The notes: a model not told the origin generated them from the letters alone. Numbered from the stretch's first letter, positions 6,747 through 15,102 are shown. The stretch: 24,894 nucleotides of DNA from Fen731 sp964481885 (GCA_964481885.1 CAYZUS010000032.1:1-24894), one strand, 5' to 3'. Made by a program: numbers and translations.

Positions 6747-9101
6747 TTATTTTATCATGTCCTTAAACTCATCTTCGCTGATTGTCCTGATACCCAGCCT
6801 GTTGGCATCGTCAAGCTTGCTGCCGGCGTCCTCCCCTGCAAGTACCATATCCGTGCTGCGGCTGACGCTTGATGTAACGCGGCCGCCATATTTCTCTATA
6901 AGCCGGCTTGCGGCATCCCTGGTAAACTGGGTAAGCTTGCCGGTGAGAACAAAAGTTTTGCCTGAAAACTCTGGGCGCTCCTCAGTGTCTTTTTTGGCGG
7001 ACTGGAAATTTACGCCTGCCATTTGCAGCTTTTCAATGATATCCTGATTTTGGCTTACAGAGAAAAATGTAACTATACTTTCAGCTATGCGGGGGCCAAT
7101 TTCAAAAATACTGCTTAACTCATCAAAGCCAGCTGCGGCAAGGGAGCTTAGGCTGGTATAATTTGCCGCTAACACGTCTGCTATGTGGGAGCCGACAAAT
7201 CTTATGCCAAGCGCAAACAGAAGGCGCGAAAGCGGCCTGGATTTACTTGCTTCAATTGAGGACAAAAGGTTATTTGCGGATTTTTCCTTGAAGTTTTCCA
7301 GGCCTAATACCTGGCCGTATTTAACATAATAAATATCTGCGGCATCCTGAATTATTTTATTAGTCAAAAGTTTTTCAACTATTGCGGGCCCAAGACCCTC
7401 TATATCCATTGCGCCTTTTGAAGTAAAATGCACGATCCTCTCAAGCTGCTGGGCAGGGCATGCAAATGAGCTGCACCGAAGTGCGACTTCCCCGGCCAAC
7501 TTCTCCACGGGCGAGCTGCAGACCGGGCATTTGACTGGCATGTTAAATTCTTTTTCAGAACCGGTGCGCCTTTCAGGCAGGGGTTTTATGATTTCCGGGA
7601 TTATTTCACCGGCTTTATGAACCACAACCCAGTCCCCTATGCGTACATCTTTTCTTTTGAGCTCATCTTCGTTATGCAGTGTGGCGTGTGAAACCGTAGA
7701 GCCTGATATAAGGACGGGTTCTAGTACTGCAACCGGTGTAAGTGTGCCTGTGCGCCCGACATTTACAGTTATATCCAGCACCTGTGTTACCTGCTGTTCA
7801 GGGGGATATTTGAAAGCTGCGGCCCACCTGGGGTTCTTTGATGTCTGGCCAAGGCGCTGCTGGAGCTCAAAGCTGTTTACTTTGATGACAATACCGTCTG
7901 TCTCGTATGGAAGGTCATGGCGCCTTTCGCGCCAGTATTCTATGTAAGCCTTAATCGGGGCAAAGCCTGTTGCTTTTGTGATGTTGGGATTTACCCTTAG
8001 TCCTGCACTTTTAAGCCAGGAAAGGGTTGCATGCTGGTTGTTGACACCGGCGGATGCAAGCTCTGGATTTGTCGCCACCCCGTAAAGAAAAACGTTAAGC
8101 TTTCTTTCTGCAGTTGCCTTCGGGTCTATCTGGCGAAGGGAGCCTGCTGCGGCATTACGGGGATTTGCAAAAGTTGCCAGCCCGTCTTCCTCGCGCTGCT
8201 GGTTTATTGTTTTAAATTCATCCTTAGCAATATACACCTCTCCCCTGACCTCCAGCCGGGCAGGGATTAGGAGGCGCGCAGGGATTAAGTCAGTGTCCGC
8301 AATTGTCTCTGCGTCTTTAATTATTGCACCATCAGCATATGAGTTTTTATTGGCAACTTCCCCATGAAGGGTTTTTTCAGCAATTTTCTCGTTTGATCTT
8401 TTTTCTGCAATTCCCCGGGCACTTTCGATCGTCCCGGGTTCAACAGTTGAAGCAATACTTTGTGATGGGGTATTTTGTGACAGAGTGCCTGGTGATAAGT
8501 AGCCTGGTAGTAAATCGCCTGGCGATAAAGTGTTTGGCAGTAAATCACCTGGTGGCAGAGATAGAATAAGCGGTATCGATTTAATTGTCCTTAGATTGTT
8601 TGTAACATCCTCTCCTGTTATGCCGTCGCCCCGGGTTGCGCCGCTCATAAACTTTCCGTTCTCATAGACAAGCGAAACTGCGGAACCGTCAATTTTGAGC
8701 TCGCATACAAATTCGACTTCATTTTCTCCAAGCCCCAAATCCTTATACACCCGGTCAAGAAAATCCTTAAGCTCACCGTAATCGAATGCGTCCTGCAGTG
8801 AAAGCATTTTCTCGCCGTGGCTGACTGTCTTAAAACCCCCTTCAAGGGGTGCGCCAATACGCTGTGTGGGAGAATCAGGTGTTACAAGCTCAGGATACTT
8901 TTCCTCAAGAATCAGAAGGTTTTGCATTAATTTATCATAATCTGCATCACTGATTACCGGTGCATCTTTAATGTAATAGGCATAATTATGCTTGTTTAAT
9001 TCTGCCTTAAGGTCAGTTGCTATGCTTTGGGCATATTGTTTGTCAGTAATTCTATCTATGTCTTGTGCGAGAAGATTCTCTAACATTTTGTTTTCTTCCA
9101 T
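6747..9101 (-). CDS. ligA: NAD-dependent DNA ligase with a large low-complexity insertion
   Basis: Seals nicks in duplex DNA during replication and repair, using NAD. Order of domains: Ia (YYIKDAPVISDADYD, about 41-56), adenylation domain with catalytic Lys136 in CELKIDG, motif LEVRGE (283-288), OB fold, zinc finger (Cys525, Cys528, Cys543, Cys548), helix-hairpin-helix region, and BRCT (about 710-784). It is 784 aa against about 670 for the family. Nearly all the excess is an insertion at about 181-277, between the conserved IPLIL and PARLEVRGEV. The insertion has seven Pro-rich pentapeptides, then a polar stretch, then a duplicated LIPAR. The frame stays open and all catalytic motifs survive, so the enzyme is probably active. 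An alternative start at 9086 has GGAAG upstream; 9101 has none. Confidence 0.96.
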   Translation of the reverse strand: MEENKMLENLLAQDIDRITDKQYAQSIATDLKAELNKHNYAYYIKDAPVISDADYDKLMQNLLILEEKYPELVTPDSPTQRIGAPLEGGFKTVSHGEKMLSLQDAFDYGELKDFLDRVYKDLGLGENEVEFVCELKIDGSAVSLVYENGKFMSGATRGDGITGEDVTNNLRTIKSIPLILSLPPGDLLPNTLSPGDLLPGYLSPGTLSQNTPSQSIASTVEPGTIESARGIAEKRSNEKIAEKTLHGEVANKNSYADGAIIKDAETIADTDLIPARLLIPARLEVRGEVYIAKDEFKTINQQREEDGLATFANPRNAAAGSLRQIDPKATAERKLNVFLYGVATNPELASAGVNNQHATLSWLKSAGLRVNPNITKATGFAPIKAYIEYWRERRHDLPYETDGIVIKVNSFELQQRLGQTSKNPRWAAAFKYPPEQQVTQVLDITVNVGRTGTLTPVAVLEPVLISGSTVSHATLHNEDELKRKDVRIGDWVVVHKAGEIIPEIIKPLPERRTGSEKEFNMPVKCPVCSSPVEKLAGEVALRCSSFACPAQQLERIVHFTSKGAMDIEGLGPAIVEKLLTNKIIQDAADIYYVKYGQVLGLENFKEKSANNLLSSIEASKSRPLSRLLFALGIRFVGSHIADVLAANYTSLSSLAAAGFDELSSIFEIGPRIAESIVTFFSVSQNQDIIEKLQMAGVNFQSAKKDTEERPEFSGKTFVLTGKLTQFTRDAASRLIEKYGGRVTSSVSRSTDMVLAGEDAGSKLDDANRLGIRTISEDEFKDMIK
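8457..8561 (-). repeat. 15-bp in-frame minisatellite inside ligA
   Basis: Seven units of 15 bp encode residues 181-215 as a pentapeptide repeat: SLPPG, DLLPN, TLSPG, DLLPG, YLSPG, TLSQN, TPSQS. At DNA level the most similar units are at about 8489-8563 (plus-strand CCTGGTGATAAGTAG, CCTGGTAGTAAATCG, CCTGGCGATAAAGTG and relatives). The period is a multiple of three, so expansion kept the ligase frame. Confidence 0.85.
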
Positions 9102-9188
9102 TTTTTAAAAACTATAGTAAATTTTATAAACCAGATTCTGCGAGCTTGTTTAAAATACTCGAAAGGAATCAAAAGTCGGTACAAAAAT

Positions 9189-10196
9189 CTAGGCAAGTAA
9201 ATTTAAAATGACTTTAATTATATTTTCTTTTTCTGATGTTTCTGATTTGCTCGCTGCAATCATTAAAGTTAAAGCAATCAAGGCATTATTATCGATTTGT
9301 TGCGTTCCATCTTTTTTTAACAGAATATCATTCCTTTGTAAGAAATAAATAAATAAAGCGGCAGCTATTCTTTTATTCCCATCTATAAAACTATGATTTT
9401 TTACAACAAAATAAATTAGATTTGCTGCTTTTTCTTGAACAGTTGGATATACGTCATTTCCATTAAAAGTTTGATATAGCGCTCCTAGTGAACTTTTAAG
9501 GCCCTTGTCTTTTTCTCTACCAAAAAGTGCAGGACTTTTAAAACTCTTCCTAAGTTCACTCACAATATTTATGGCATCTTTATAGGTTAGTTCATATTTT
9601 AAAGTTGTTATACCTTCCGGTGTGGATAATTTCTTGTGATCATAATCATCAAGAATATCAAGTGCGTTTGAATAATGGCTTATTACTGTAATTAGCCCCT
9701 TAATTTCATCAGACATATCTTCAAGGCTCATAATATTACTAAGCAGTCCTACCGCTTTTTTTAATTCCAGATATTTTTGTTCTGTTGCTTTTAGCCTTTT
9801 TTCATTTATGGAGTAACCTTCAATAATATGATTTTTTAATATTTTATTTGCCCAAATTCGAAATTGTGTTCCTTTTTTTGAATTTACTCTATAGCCCACA
9901 GATATAATAGCATCAAGATTATAGAATTCTATCTCTCTTGCAATAGTACGATCGCCCTCCATTTGAACTGTTGCAAATTTTGCAACAGTTGATTTTTGAG
10001 ATAGTTCTTTTTCTTTATAAATATTCTTTAAATGACGCGATATTACCGATTTATCTTTCACAAATAATTCTGATATTTGATTAAGATTTAGCCAAATTGT
10101 GTCCTCATCTATATTTACCTCAAACTTGTTTTTATATAATACTATTTTGCTATTTAATTTATTATTTTTATTTATTTTTTGTTCTTTGCTTAACAT
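9189..10196 (-). CDS. RhuM-Fic/Doc fusion protein
   Basis: 335 aa in two parts. Residues about 15-150 match the RhuM (virulence protein) family: IWLNLNQISELFVKDKSVISRHLKNIYKE, STVAKFATVQ and FYNLDAIISVGYRVNS. Residues about 200-335 are a Fic/Doc domain whose catalytic loop HSFIDGNKR (His268, Asp272, Asn274, Arg276) fits HxFxDGNxR. Fic/Doc enzymes transfer AMP or phosphate to proteins; Doc phosphorylates EF-Tu. The RhuM part probably binds DNA or a partner. The ATG has AGAGGA 8 nt upstream. It starts 45 nt after the MazF-like gene on the same strand, so it may be a third gene of that operon. The fusion is known in bacteria, but its target is not established. Confidence 0.85.
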   Translation of the reverse strand: MLSKEQKINKNNKLNSKIVLYKNKFEVNIDEDTIWLNLNQISELFVKDKSVISRHLKNIYKEKELSQKSTVAKFATVQMEGDRTIAREIEFYNLDAIISVGYRVNSKKGTQFRIWANKILKNHIIEGYSINEKRLKATEQKYLELKKAVGLLSNIMSLEDMSDEIKGLITVISHYSNALDILDDYDHKKLSTPEGITTLKYELTYKDAINIVSELRKSFKSPALFGREKDKGLKSSLGALYQTFNGNDVYPTVQEKAANLIYFVVKNHSFIDGNKRIAAALFIYFLQRNDILLKKDGTQQIDNNALIALTLMIAASKSETSEKENIIKVILNLLA

Positions 10197-10241
10197 TAAA
10201 TTGATCCTCTGTCATTCTCTCAACCAATAAAAAATTTGATT

Positions 10242-10634
10242 TTACAAGTTTAAGTTTGAAATCCCAAGGTGTATCATAATTGCTTTTTCAACTTTTTGTA
10301 TAATCTCATCCGAAACATTTCCAACAACTTTTGTAAGCCTTAATTTATCAACAGTTCTTATCTGGTTGCATTTTAACCTGGAGTCTAATGGCAAACCGGA
10401 TTCAAGCCTGGAAATAAGAACTTCAAATGGATATACTTTTTCTATGGAGCCAGTGACAGGAATGATTGCAACAGTTGAAGAATACTCATTATTTTTGTTA
10501 TTGGAAATTACCAGTGCAGGCCTTGTCTTTCCAATTTCACGGCCCATTACCGGCTCCAGAGATACATTCCAGATCTCCCCTCTTTTGGGATAATCAATCG
10601 TTTTTGGCATCAGGCCAACCTTCGCTCCGGCCAT
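10242..10634 (-). CDS. MazF/PemK-family endoribonuclease toxin
   Basis: 130 aa type II toxin expected to cut mRNA at short motifs. The family hallmark RGEIWNVSLEPVMGREIGKTRPALVIS lies at about 18-44. The later PVTG and LDSRLKCNQIRTVDKLRL segments carry further conserved positions. The ATG shares one base with the TGA of the upstream antitoxin gene, so translation is coupled. Residues 1-15 are an N-terminal extension compared with most MazF proteins. Confidence 0.92.
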   Translation of the reverse strand: MAGAKVGLMPKTIDYPKRGEIWNVSLEPVMGREIGKTRPALVISNNKNNEYSSTVAIIPVTGSIEKVYPFEVLISRLESGLPLDSRLKCNQIRTVDKLRLTKVVGNVSDEIIQKVEKAIMIHLGISNLNL

Positions 10635-10858
10635 CAGTCAGGCCACCTTTCCAGCGTTGCAGCCTCCCACTCCTCATTTATTTTCCTGTCTTCGACACAT
10701 TCACTCTTATAACCTTCAACCAATAGCCTGTCCAGTTTTTCTTTCTTATCTTTTTCAATTTTTTCAATTATTGCATCAGAAATAAATCTGCTCTTATTTT
10801 CATAAGGCGCAATAGCTTCTGCAACTCTTTCCGGTATAGTTATATTGAGTCTTTTCAT
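10634..10858 (-). CDS. MazE-like ribbon-helix-helix antitoxin
   Basis: 74 aa. MKRLNITIPERVAEAIAPYENKSRFISDAIIEKI is a ribbon-helix-helix DNA-binding segment. The acidic C-terminus ending NEEWEAATLERWPD is the likely toxin-binding tail. The ATG has AAGGA about 7 nt upstream. The inverted repeat at 10901-10929 overlaps the promoter and is the likely autoregulatory operator. Confidence 0.88.
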   Translation of the reverse strand: MKRLNITIPERVAEAIAPYENKSRFISDAIIEKIEKDKKEKLDRLLVEGYKSECVEDRKINEEWEAATLERWPD

Positions 10859-10900
10859 ATATTTGTCCTTGACTTATTTGCTTACTTTTTATTATATAAC

Positions 10901-10949
10901 GTGTATAATCAATAGCATAAATTATACACTAATTTATATGTATTATAAA
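10901..10949 (-). promoter_or_regulatory. Promoter and operator of the MazEF-RhuM/Fic operon
   Basis: On the minus strand TTTATA (10944-10949) is 17 bp from a perfect TATAAT (10921-10926). A 9-bp inverted repeat, GTGTATAAT (10901-10909) and ATTATACAC (10921-10929), with an 11-bp spacer covers the -10 box and the transcription start. This is the arrangement expected when a ribbon-helix-helix antitoxin represses its own operon. Confidence 0.6.
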
Positions 10950-11010
10950 TACACTATTTTAGGGTTTTATTAAAAAAAAGAAAGACAGAATTTTAACAAT
11001 AAGAAGATAA

Positions 11011-11469
11011 TCAGCCCTTAAAGAACATCTCGGATTCACTGACTGAATTTATGGAGTTTATATATTTTCTAATGTATGTTTGAAATTCTTCAAAATCACC
11101 AAGATTATTTTGGAGAACATCGTGTATTTTCTTAATATCTATAATCCCGTATTCATGCACAAGTAAATTTCTTAATCCAGGCATGCCTTTTATTTTTTTT
11201 GCAAAATCTTCAGGAATTATCTTTTTTTTGGCTAATTTATAAATTATATCTGAATATTCTTCTATATGGTTTTCCTTAAGAGCAGCGAGGATGTGGCTGC
11301 CAATATCAATAGTAATTTGGATTGATATTTGCAATCCATAAAAAACTGCCCATTGTTCTTTCAAAGAATCAGATAGCTGGTCAACTGAAAGTTCCCTAAG
11401 CTCATTTAAGAGCGCAAGATTTTTATCCAGTTCATTTAACTTTTTATTAATAATAGATTTGTCTAACAT
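11011..11469 (-). CDS. HepT-like HEPN ribonuclease toxin (DUF86)
   Basis: 152 aa, mostly helical. RNLLVHEY (Arg100, His105, Tyr107) is the RX4HXY motif of HepT toxins: Arg and His form the RNase site, and the Tyr is the residue AMPylated by the partner MntA in characterised systems. It follows the nucleotidyltransferase gene by 33 nt on the same strand, the usual MntA-HepT order. No clear ribosome binding site. Function is inferred from the family. Confidence 0.88.
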   Translation of the reverse strand: MLDKSIINKKLNELDKNLALLNELRELSVDQLSDSLKEQWAVFYGLQISIQITIDIGSHILAALKENHIEEYSDIIYKLAKKKIIPEDFAKKIKGMPGLRNLLVHEYGIIDIKKIHDVLQNNLGDFEEFQTYIRKYINSINSVSESEMFFKG

Positions 11470-11502
11470 TTTTAAAAAATTGTTTATTTGATTAATGCAT
11501 TC

Positions 11503-11907
11503 TCAAGAAACTTTTCTTTGCAGCATTTTATAATCCATGTACCTGTTGATAGTATCTACCTGGAAATTTATTCTTTCTTTTTCACTGGCGCTAAAAAGTA
11601 ATTCTCCATAATAAATTATACGATGCTTTAAAAGCGGCGGAGCAGAATTCAATAAGATCAGGTCGACTTTGTCTGTCTGCAGCAGGTTCATTAAATCAGT
11701 CAAGACATCTGCCTGATAGCCATACCTGTACTCTCTGTTGTCGATTTTTTTCATGTCTGTAAAAATGGCAACATCAATATCGCTGAATTTGTTGCTGCTT
11801 TTAGTTGCAAGGGAACCGAAAAGATAGGCAAACAGCACTTCCTCCCGTGCCTGAAAGAATTCAGCAAGTTTTATTTTCAGTTGATCCAAATCAGTGCCTA
11901 GATTCAT
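11503..11907 (-). CDS. MntA-like minimal nucleotidyltransferase antitoxin
   Basis: 134 aa. Has the GSX10DXD signature of antitoxin nucleotidyltransferases: Gly31-Ser32 and Asp43/Asp45 in GSLATKSSNKFSDIDVAIF. The family neutralises HepT by adding AMP to its active-site tyrosine. The ATG at 11907 is preferred to an in-frame TTG at 11919, because MNLGTDLDQ begins directly before the first helix. No Shine-Dalgarno is visible. The start region is the last copy of a ~30-bp repeat, and the copy before it creates an 8-codon ORF ending 2 nt upstream of the ATG. Confidence 0.87.
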   Translation of the reverse strand: MNLGTDLDQLKIKLAEFFQAREEVLFAYLFGSLATKSSNKFSDIDVAIFTDMKKIDNREYRYGYQADVLTDLMNLLQTDKVDLILLNSAPPLLKHRIIYYGELLFSASEKERINFQVDTINRYMDYKMLQRKVS

Positions 11908-11973
11908 ATTTAAAGACAATCAGCTTCTAGTTTCATATTTTAAAGCCATCAGTTTTTAGTTTAACATTCAAAG
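11886..11973 (-). repeat. ~30-bp tandem repeat duplicating the mntA start region
   Basis: Three adjacent units: 11886-11915 (inside the gene), 11916-11945 and 11946-11973. On the minus strand each has CTTTAAA or CTTTGAA, then ATG, then CTA and CTGAT. The middle copy opens an ORF of eight codons (11910-11936, MKLEADCL then stop) whose TAA is 2 nt from the true ATG. It parallels the 33-bp duplication at the gatA start but has a different sequence. Confidence 0.8.
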
Positions 11974-12147
11974 GCAAATAAATGTTATAACTATGGATAT
12001 TATTCAAGTTTATAAGGTCAAGTATAACATGTCCCAAAACTGTTCTCAATTATTCATCGCTGTGCCGTAATGGAAGCTTCTTAGGGGTTTATGATGATTG
12101 AGTCAATTGCAGCGCTGTTGCTGAACTGCGCTGATATCTCGGATGTA

Positions 12148-12264
12148 TTAAGTTCTTTTTCTCCTGCCTGCAAGGTAAAAGTAGTTGTCAACAACAAGAT
12201 ACATGAAAATTGCAAGGCATATTAAAAATGCAGTTGGTCTCAAAATATAAATTAAAGCGTCCAT
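12148..12264 (-). CDS. Putative 38-aa single-span membrane protein
   Basis: Unrecognised. MDALIYILRPTAFLICLAIF continues as a hydrophobic helix and ends with a basic AGRRKRT, as in small inner-membrane proteins with a cytoplasmic basic end. AAGGG lies 8 nt before the ATG, the best ribosome binding site in this 1-kb stretch. A second reading frame of the same strand also looks protein-like: TFTLQAGEKELNTSEIS then AQFSNSAAIDSIIINP, with its stop near 12090. The locus might therefore be a frameshifted remnant of a longer anchored protein. No homology could be tested. Confidence 0.45.
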   Translation of the reverse strand: MDALIYILRPTAFLICLAIFMYLVVDNYFYLAGRRKRT

Positions 12265-12858
12265 TTTAATTTCCCTTCAAATATATCAATAATAATGATA
12301 GTTAAAATAGTAATAATAAAAGCCAGAATACTTACAACCAAACTACTTAAGCCAGGTTTTCTATTCTCTTACAATCATAATAAATAGTTTTTTATATTTT
12401 TAATAAAAGACTTTTATTAAACTGTTGTTATTATATTACTTTTTTGAGATTTTAGTCAATATAAATTTTATAAAAATTTTACAAAATTATTATATTATTA
12501 TAATACTATAAGGCGCTTATCATCACTTATTGTAGTTATTTGATTTTGCCAAGTGAGGTAAAACTATATGAAGACTTTACTATTTATCTGATTTTCCCAT
12601 AAGCCAGTCCGGGATATACCTTCTTAAAATTCCGTCTTTACTGCTTTCAGGAATTGATTCCATCCTCTAAATAAATTTGCCATCAAAGAAGCAGGGAAAC
12701 AATTGACTTGTTTTATAAAAACTTATGCTTCTAACTATTACGAGGAGTATTTAAGATTTAAGAAACAATTATCCAGCAATTAATCACCTAAAAATAATTT
12801 TGCAAATAATAACGCTGTGCTGGCTGCAAATTTTCCTATTTACAATTATCAAAAATAA
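12265..12858. other. AT-rich region without a recognisable gene
   Basis: About 600 bp with many stops in all frames. The only readable piece is a 27-codon minus-strand ORF at 12580-12663 (MESIPESSKDGILRRYIPDW then LMGKSDK). It has AGAGG directly before its ATG and resembles the C-terminal tail of some lost gene. Bases 12421-12520 are nearly pure A+T. No tRNA or structured RNA was recognised. Confidence 0.4.
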
Positions 12859-12887
12859 TTGAGTAATAATAACATTTCTTGTATAAT
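12859..12887 (+). promoter_or_regulatory. Promoter of the DUF4143 ATPase gene
   Basis: TTGAGT (12859-12864), a 17-bp spacer and a perfect TATAAT (12882-12887). The predicted transcription start is near 12894, giving a leader of about 54 nt before the ATG at 12948. Confidence 0.65.
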
Positions 12888-12947
12888 AAGTTTGTTTTAT
12901 GTGATTATAAACGCATAATATGAGCTTATTGTGTGAAGGCAGTTATT

Positions 12948-14267
12948 ATGGAAAGATTTATCTTAAAGGATTTACTGTCCTGGAAAAACAGCAAGTACAG
13001 AAAACCGCTGATTCTAAAAGGCGTGCGGCAGGTTGGCAAAACATGGCTGCTAAAAGAATTCGGCCGGAGAAATTATGATAATATCGCCTATTTCAATTTT
13101 GATGAGTCCAAAGAAATTGCAGACTTTTTCAAAACTACCAAAGATACCGGGCGAATTCTTCAAAACCTTGCTTTTATTAACAAGAGCCCTATTCTACCGG
13201 AAAAGACACTGGTCATTTTCGATGAGATTCAGGAATCAAACGAAGCTCTAAATACACTGAAATATTTCTGTGAAAATTCTCCCCAGTATCATATTGCATG
13301 TGCAGGTTCATTGCTTGGAGTCGCTCTTTTGAAACCGGCTTCTTTTCCGGTAGGAAAGGTGGATTTATTAAATGTTAATCCTATGACCTTTACCGAATTT
13401 CTTATTGCGGGCGGCGATAGCAATCTGGCACAATTCATTCAAAGCCTTAATACAATTCAACCAATACCCGATATGTTTTTTAATCCCATTGTCGAGAAAC
13501 TCAAAATGTATTATGTGACCGGAGGTATGCCTGAACCGGTTTTTGCATGGGTGGAAGGTAAGGATATATCAAGAGTGCAGTCCTGCCTGTACAATATATT
13601 AAGCGCCTATGAGCTAGACTTTTCAAAGCATGCTTATTTTAATGATACAGCAAAACTCAACCTTATCTGGTCGTCAATACCCTCACAGCTTGCCCGGGAA
13701 AATAAAAAATTTCTTTATAATACGGTAAAAAAAGGCGCCAGGGCAAGAGAGTATGAGAATGCTCTTACATGGCTTTGCAGCGCGGGAATGGCGCATAAAA
13801 TATACCGGATAAAAAAGCCCGGGCTTCCTGTATCAGCTTACGACGACCTTGACGCATTTAAACTATATGCGGTTGATGTTGGAATTTTACGCAGATTATC
13901 AAGACTTGATCCTTTGGCTTTCGGAGAAGGCAATAGGCTTTTTACCGAATTTAAGGGGGCGCTTGCTGAAAATTATGCCCTGCAATCAATAATAACCAGA
14001 TTTGAAGTTCTCCCACGATACTGGACCTCTGATGCGCAGGCTGAGGTGGACTTTATTATCCAATACGGCAATGACATCTTACCCATTGAAGTCAAATCGG
14101 ACCAAAACGTAAAAAGCCGCAGCCTGAGAATATATATTGACAGGTATAAGCCAAAGCTTGGTGTCAGACTGTCACTTCAAAATCTTAAATACGATAAGGA
14201 TATTCTAAATATCCCCATTTTTCTTTCCGAGTATATTGATAAATTAATTAACCTTGCTCTGCAGTGA
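12948..14267 (+). CDS. AAA ATPase with DUF4143 C-terminus
   Basis: 439 aa, a family of stand-alone ATPases often found near toxin-antitoxin genes and of unsettled function. Walker A is GVRQVGKT (25-32) and Walker B is LVIFDE (88-93), both in the AAA_14 domain. The DUF4143 part follows, and its end has a PD-(D/E)XK-like motif, EVDFIIQ then PIEVKS, which suggests a nuclease-like fold. The ATG at 12948 has GAAGG 8-9 nt upstream; an in-frame GTG at 12933 overlaps that site. Its last 113 bp recur at 15101-15213, after the MNT-HEPN pair. Confidence 0.85.
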   Translation: MERFILKDLLSWKNSKYRKPLILKGVRQVGKTWLLKEFGRRNYDNIAYFNFDESKEIADFFKTTKDTGRILQNLAFINKSPILPEKTLVIFDEIQESNEALNTLKYFCENSPQYHIACAGSLLGVALLKPASFPVGKVDLLNVNPMTFTEFLIAGGDSNLAQFIQSLNTIQPIPDMFFNPIVEKLKMYYVTGGMPEPVFAWVEGKDISRVQSCLYNILSAYELDFSKHAYFNDTAKLNLIWSSIPSQLARENKKFLYNTVKKGARAREYENALTWLCSAGMAHKIYRIKKPGLPVSAYDDLDAFKLYAVDVGILRRLSRLDPLAFGEGNRLFTEFKGALAENYALQSIITRFEVLPRYWTSDAQAEVDFIIQYGNDILPIEVKSDQNVKSRSLRIYIDRYKPKLGVRLSLQNLKYDKDILNIPIFLSEYIDKLINLALQ

Positions 14268-14359
14268 ATTGCATTTTGTTTAAAACAAATTTTTATAAAT
14301 TTGTGGTAAAATAAAAATATAGTTAAAATTATGGATTAATAAGGTAAAAGGTTGTAAAA

Positions 14360-14713
14360 ATGTCTGCAATGCAAAATCTAAAAAAAATACATCTAAAGGA
14401 TAATGAGAGAAAAGCCTTGTATGAACTAAAAGAGAGATTGCTTAAGAAATATCCGGAGGTAGAAATTATTCTTTACGGCTCCAAAGCAAGGGGGGATTTT
14501 GATAAAGAATCTGATATCGATTTATTAATACTTGTTAAGTCCTTAGTTAACACTAGATTAGAAGAAGAAATTACTCACATTACGTTCGATATAGAGCTTA
14601 ATTACGACGTAGTGTTTGGAAAAATAGTAGAAAATAAAGATTTCTGGAACATGCCTTTGTCTAAAGTAATGCCTCTTCACTTGAATATAGATAAAGAAGG
14701 AGTTTATCTATGA
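14360..14713 (+). CDS. MNT-domain nucleotidyltransferase (antitoxin-like)
   Basis: 117 aa. GSKARGDFDKESDID (Gly40-Ser41, Asp52, Asp54) is the GSX10DXD catalytic motif. In MNT-HEPN pairs this protein is usually the antitoxin. AAAGG lies 8 nt before the ATG. The 3' end overlaps the HEPN gene by 4 nt, so the pair is co-translated. It differs in sequence and orientation from the MntA-HepT pair at 11.0-11.9 kb, so it is a separate module. Confidence 0.87.
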   Translation: MSAMQNLKKIHLKDNERKALYELKERLLKKYPEVEIILYGSKARGDFDKESDIDLLILVKSLVNTRLEEEITHITFDIELNYDVVFGKIVENKDFWNMPLSKVMPLHLNIDKEGVYL

Positions 14714-15102
14714 AGCAGGAATTTATTGATTTGGCAAAATACCGTCTGGAGAAAGCCAGGAATACTTTGACGTATGCTAAAAACTTTATTGATGACACAA
14801 CTCTGGATTCAACGGTCAATCGTATTTATTATGCGATGTTTTATGCTGTTAATGCATTATTAATAACAAAGGGATTATATTCTTCCAAGCATTCTGGAGT
14901 CCGCTCAATTTTTAATAGAGAAATTGTAAATAAAGGGCTCATTGAAAAACAATGGGGTGAATTTTTTACTGATATGTTTGACCGGAGGCAAAAGGGCGAC
15001 TACAAAGATTTTGTAGAATTTGATAAACAAGAAGTAGAAGAATGGCTTAAAAAATCAGAAGAATTTATAACTATTATAGATAAATTAGCATTTATTTTTT
15101 AA
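14710..15102 (+). CDS. HEPN-domain protein, partner of the MNT protein
   Basis: 130 aa, all-helical HEPN domain: FIDLAKYRLEKARNTL, NRIYYAMFYAVNALL, SKHSGVRSIF and RRQKGDY. It is the PF05168-like type rather than DUF86, and the strict RX4-6H RNase motif is not evident, so ribonuclease activity is uncertain. AAGGAG lies 7 nt before the ATG. The stop codon is formed exactly where the ATPase-like relic begins (15101), so the C-terminal end may have been set by that junction. Confidence 0.83.
   Translation: MKQEFIDLAKYRLEKARNTLTYAKNFIDDTTLDSTVNRIYYAMFYAVNALLITKGLYSSKHSGVRSIFNREIVNKGLIEKQWGEFFTDMFDRRQKGDYKDFVEFDKQEVEEWLKKSEEFITIIDKLAFIF

Noticed and set aside
11917..11919. TTG start for mntA four codons before the ATG
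   Set aside because: No ribosome binding site fits it, and the added residues come from repeat sequence.
14281..14304. Terminator after the first ATPase gene (ACAAATTT / AAATTTGT)
   Set aside because: The stem is only 8 A/T-rich pairs with no T tract, too weak to call.
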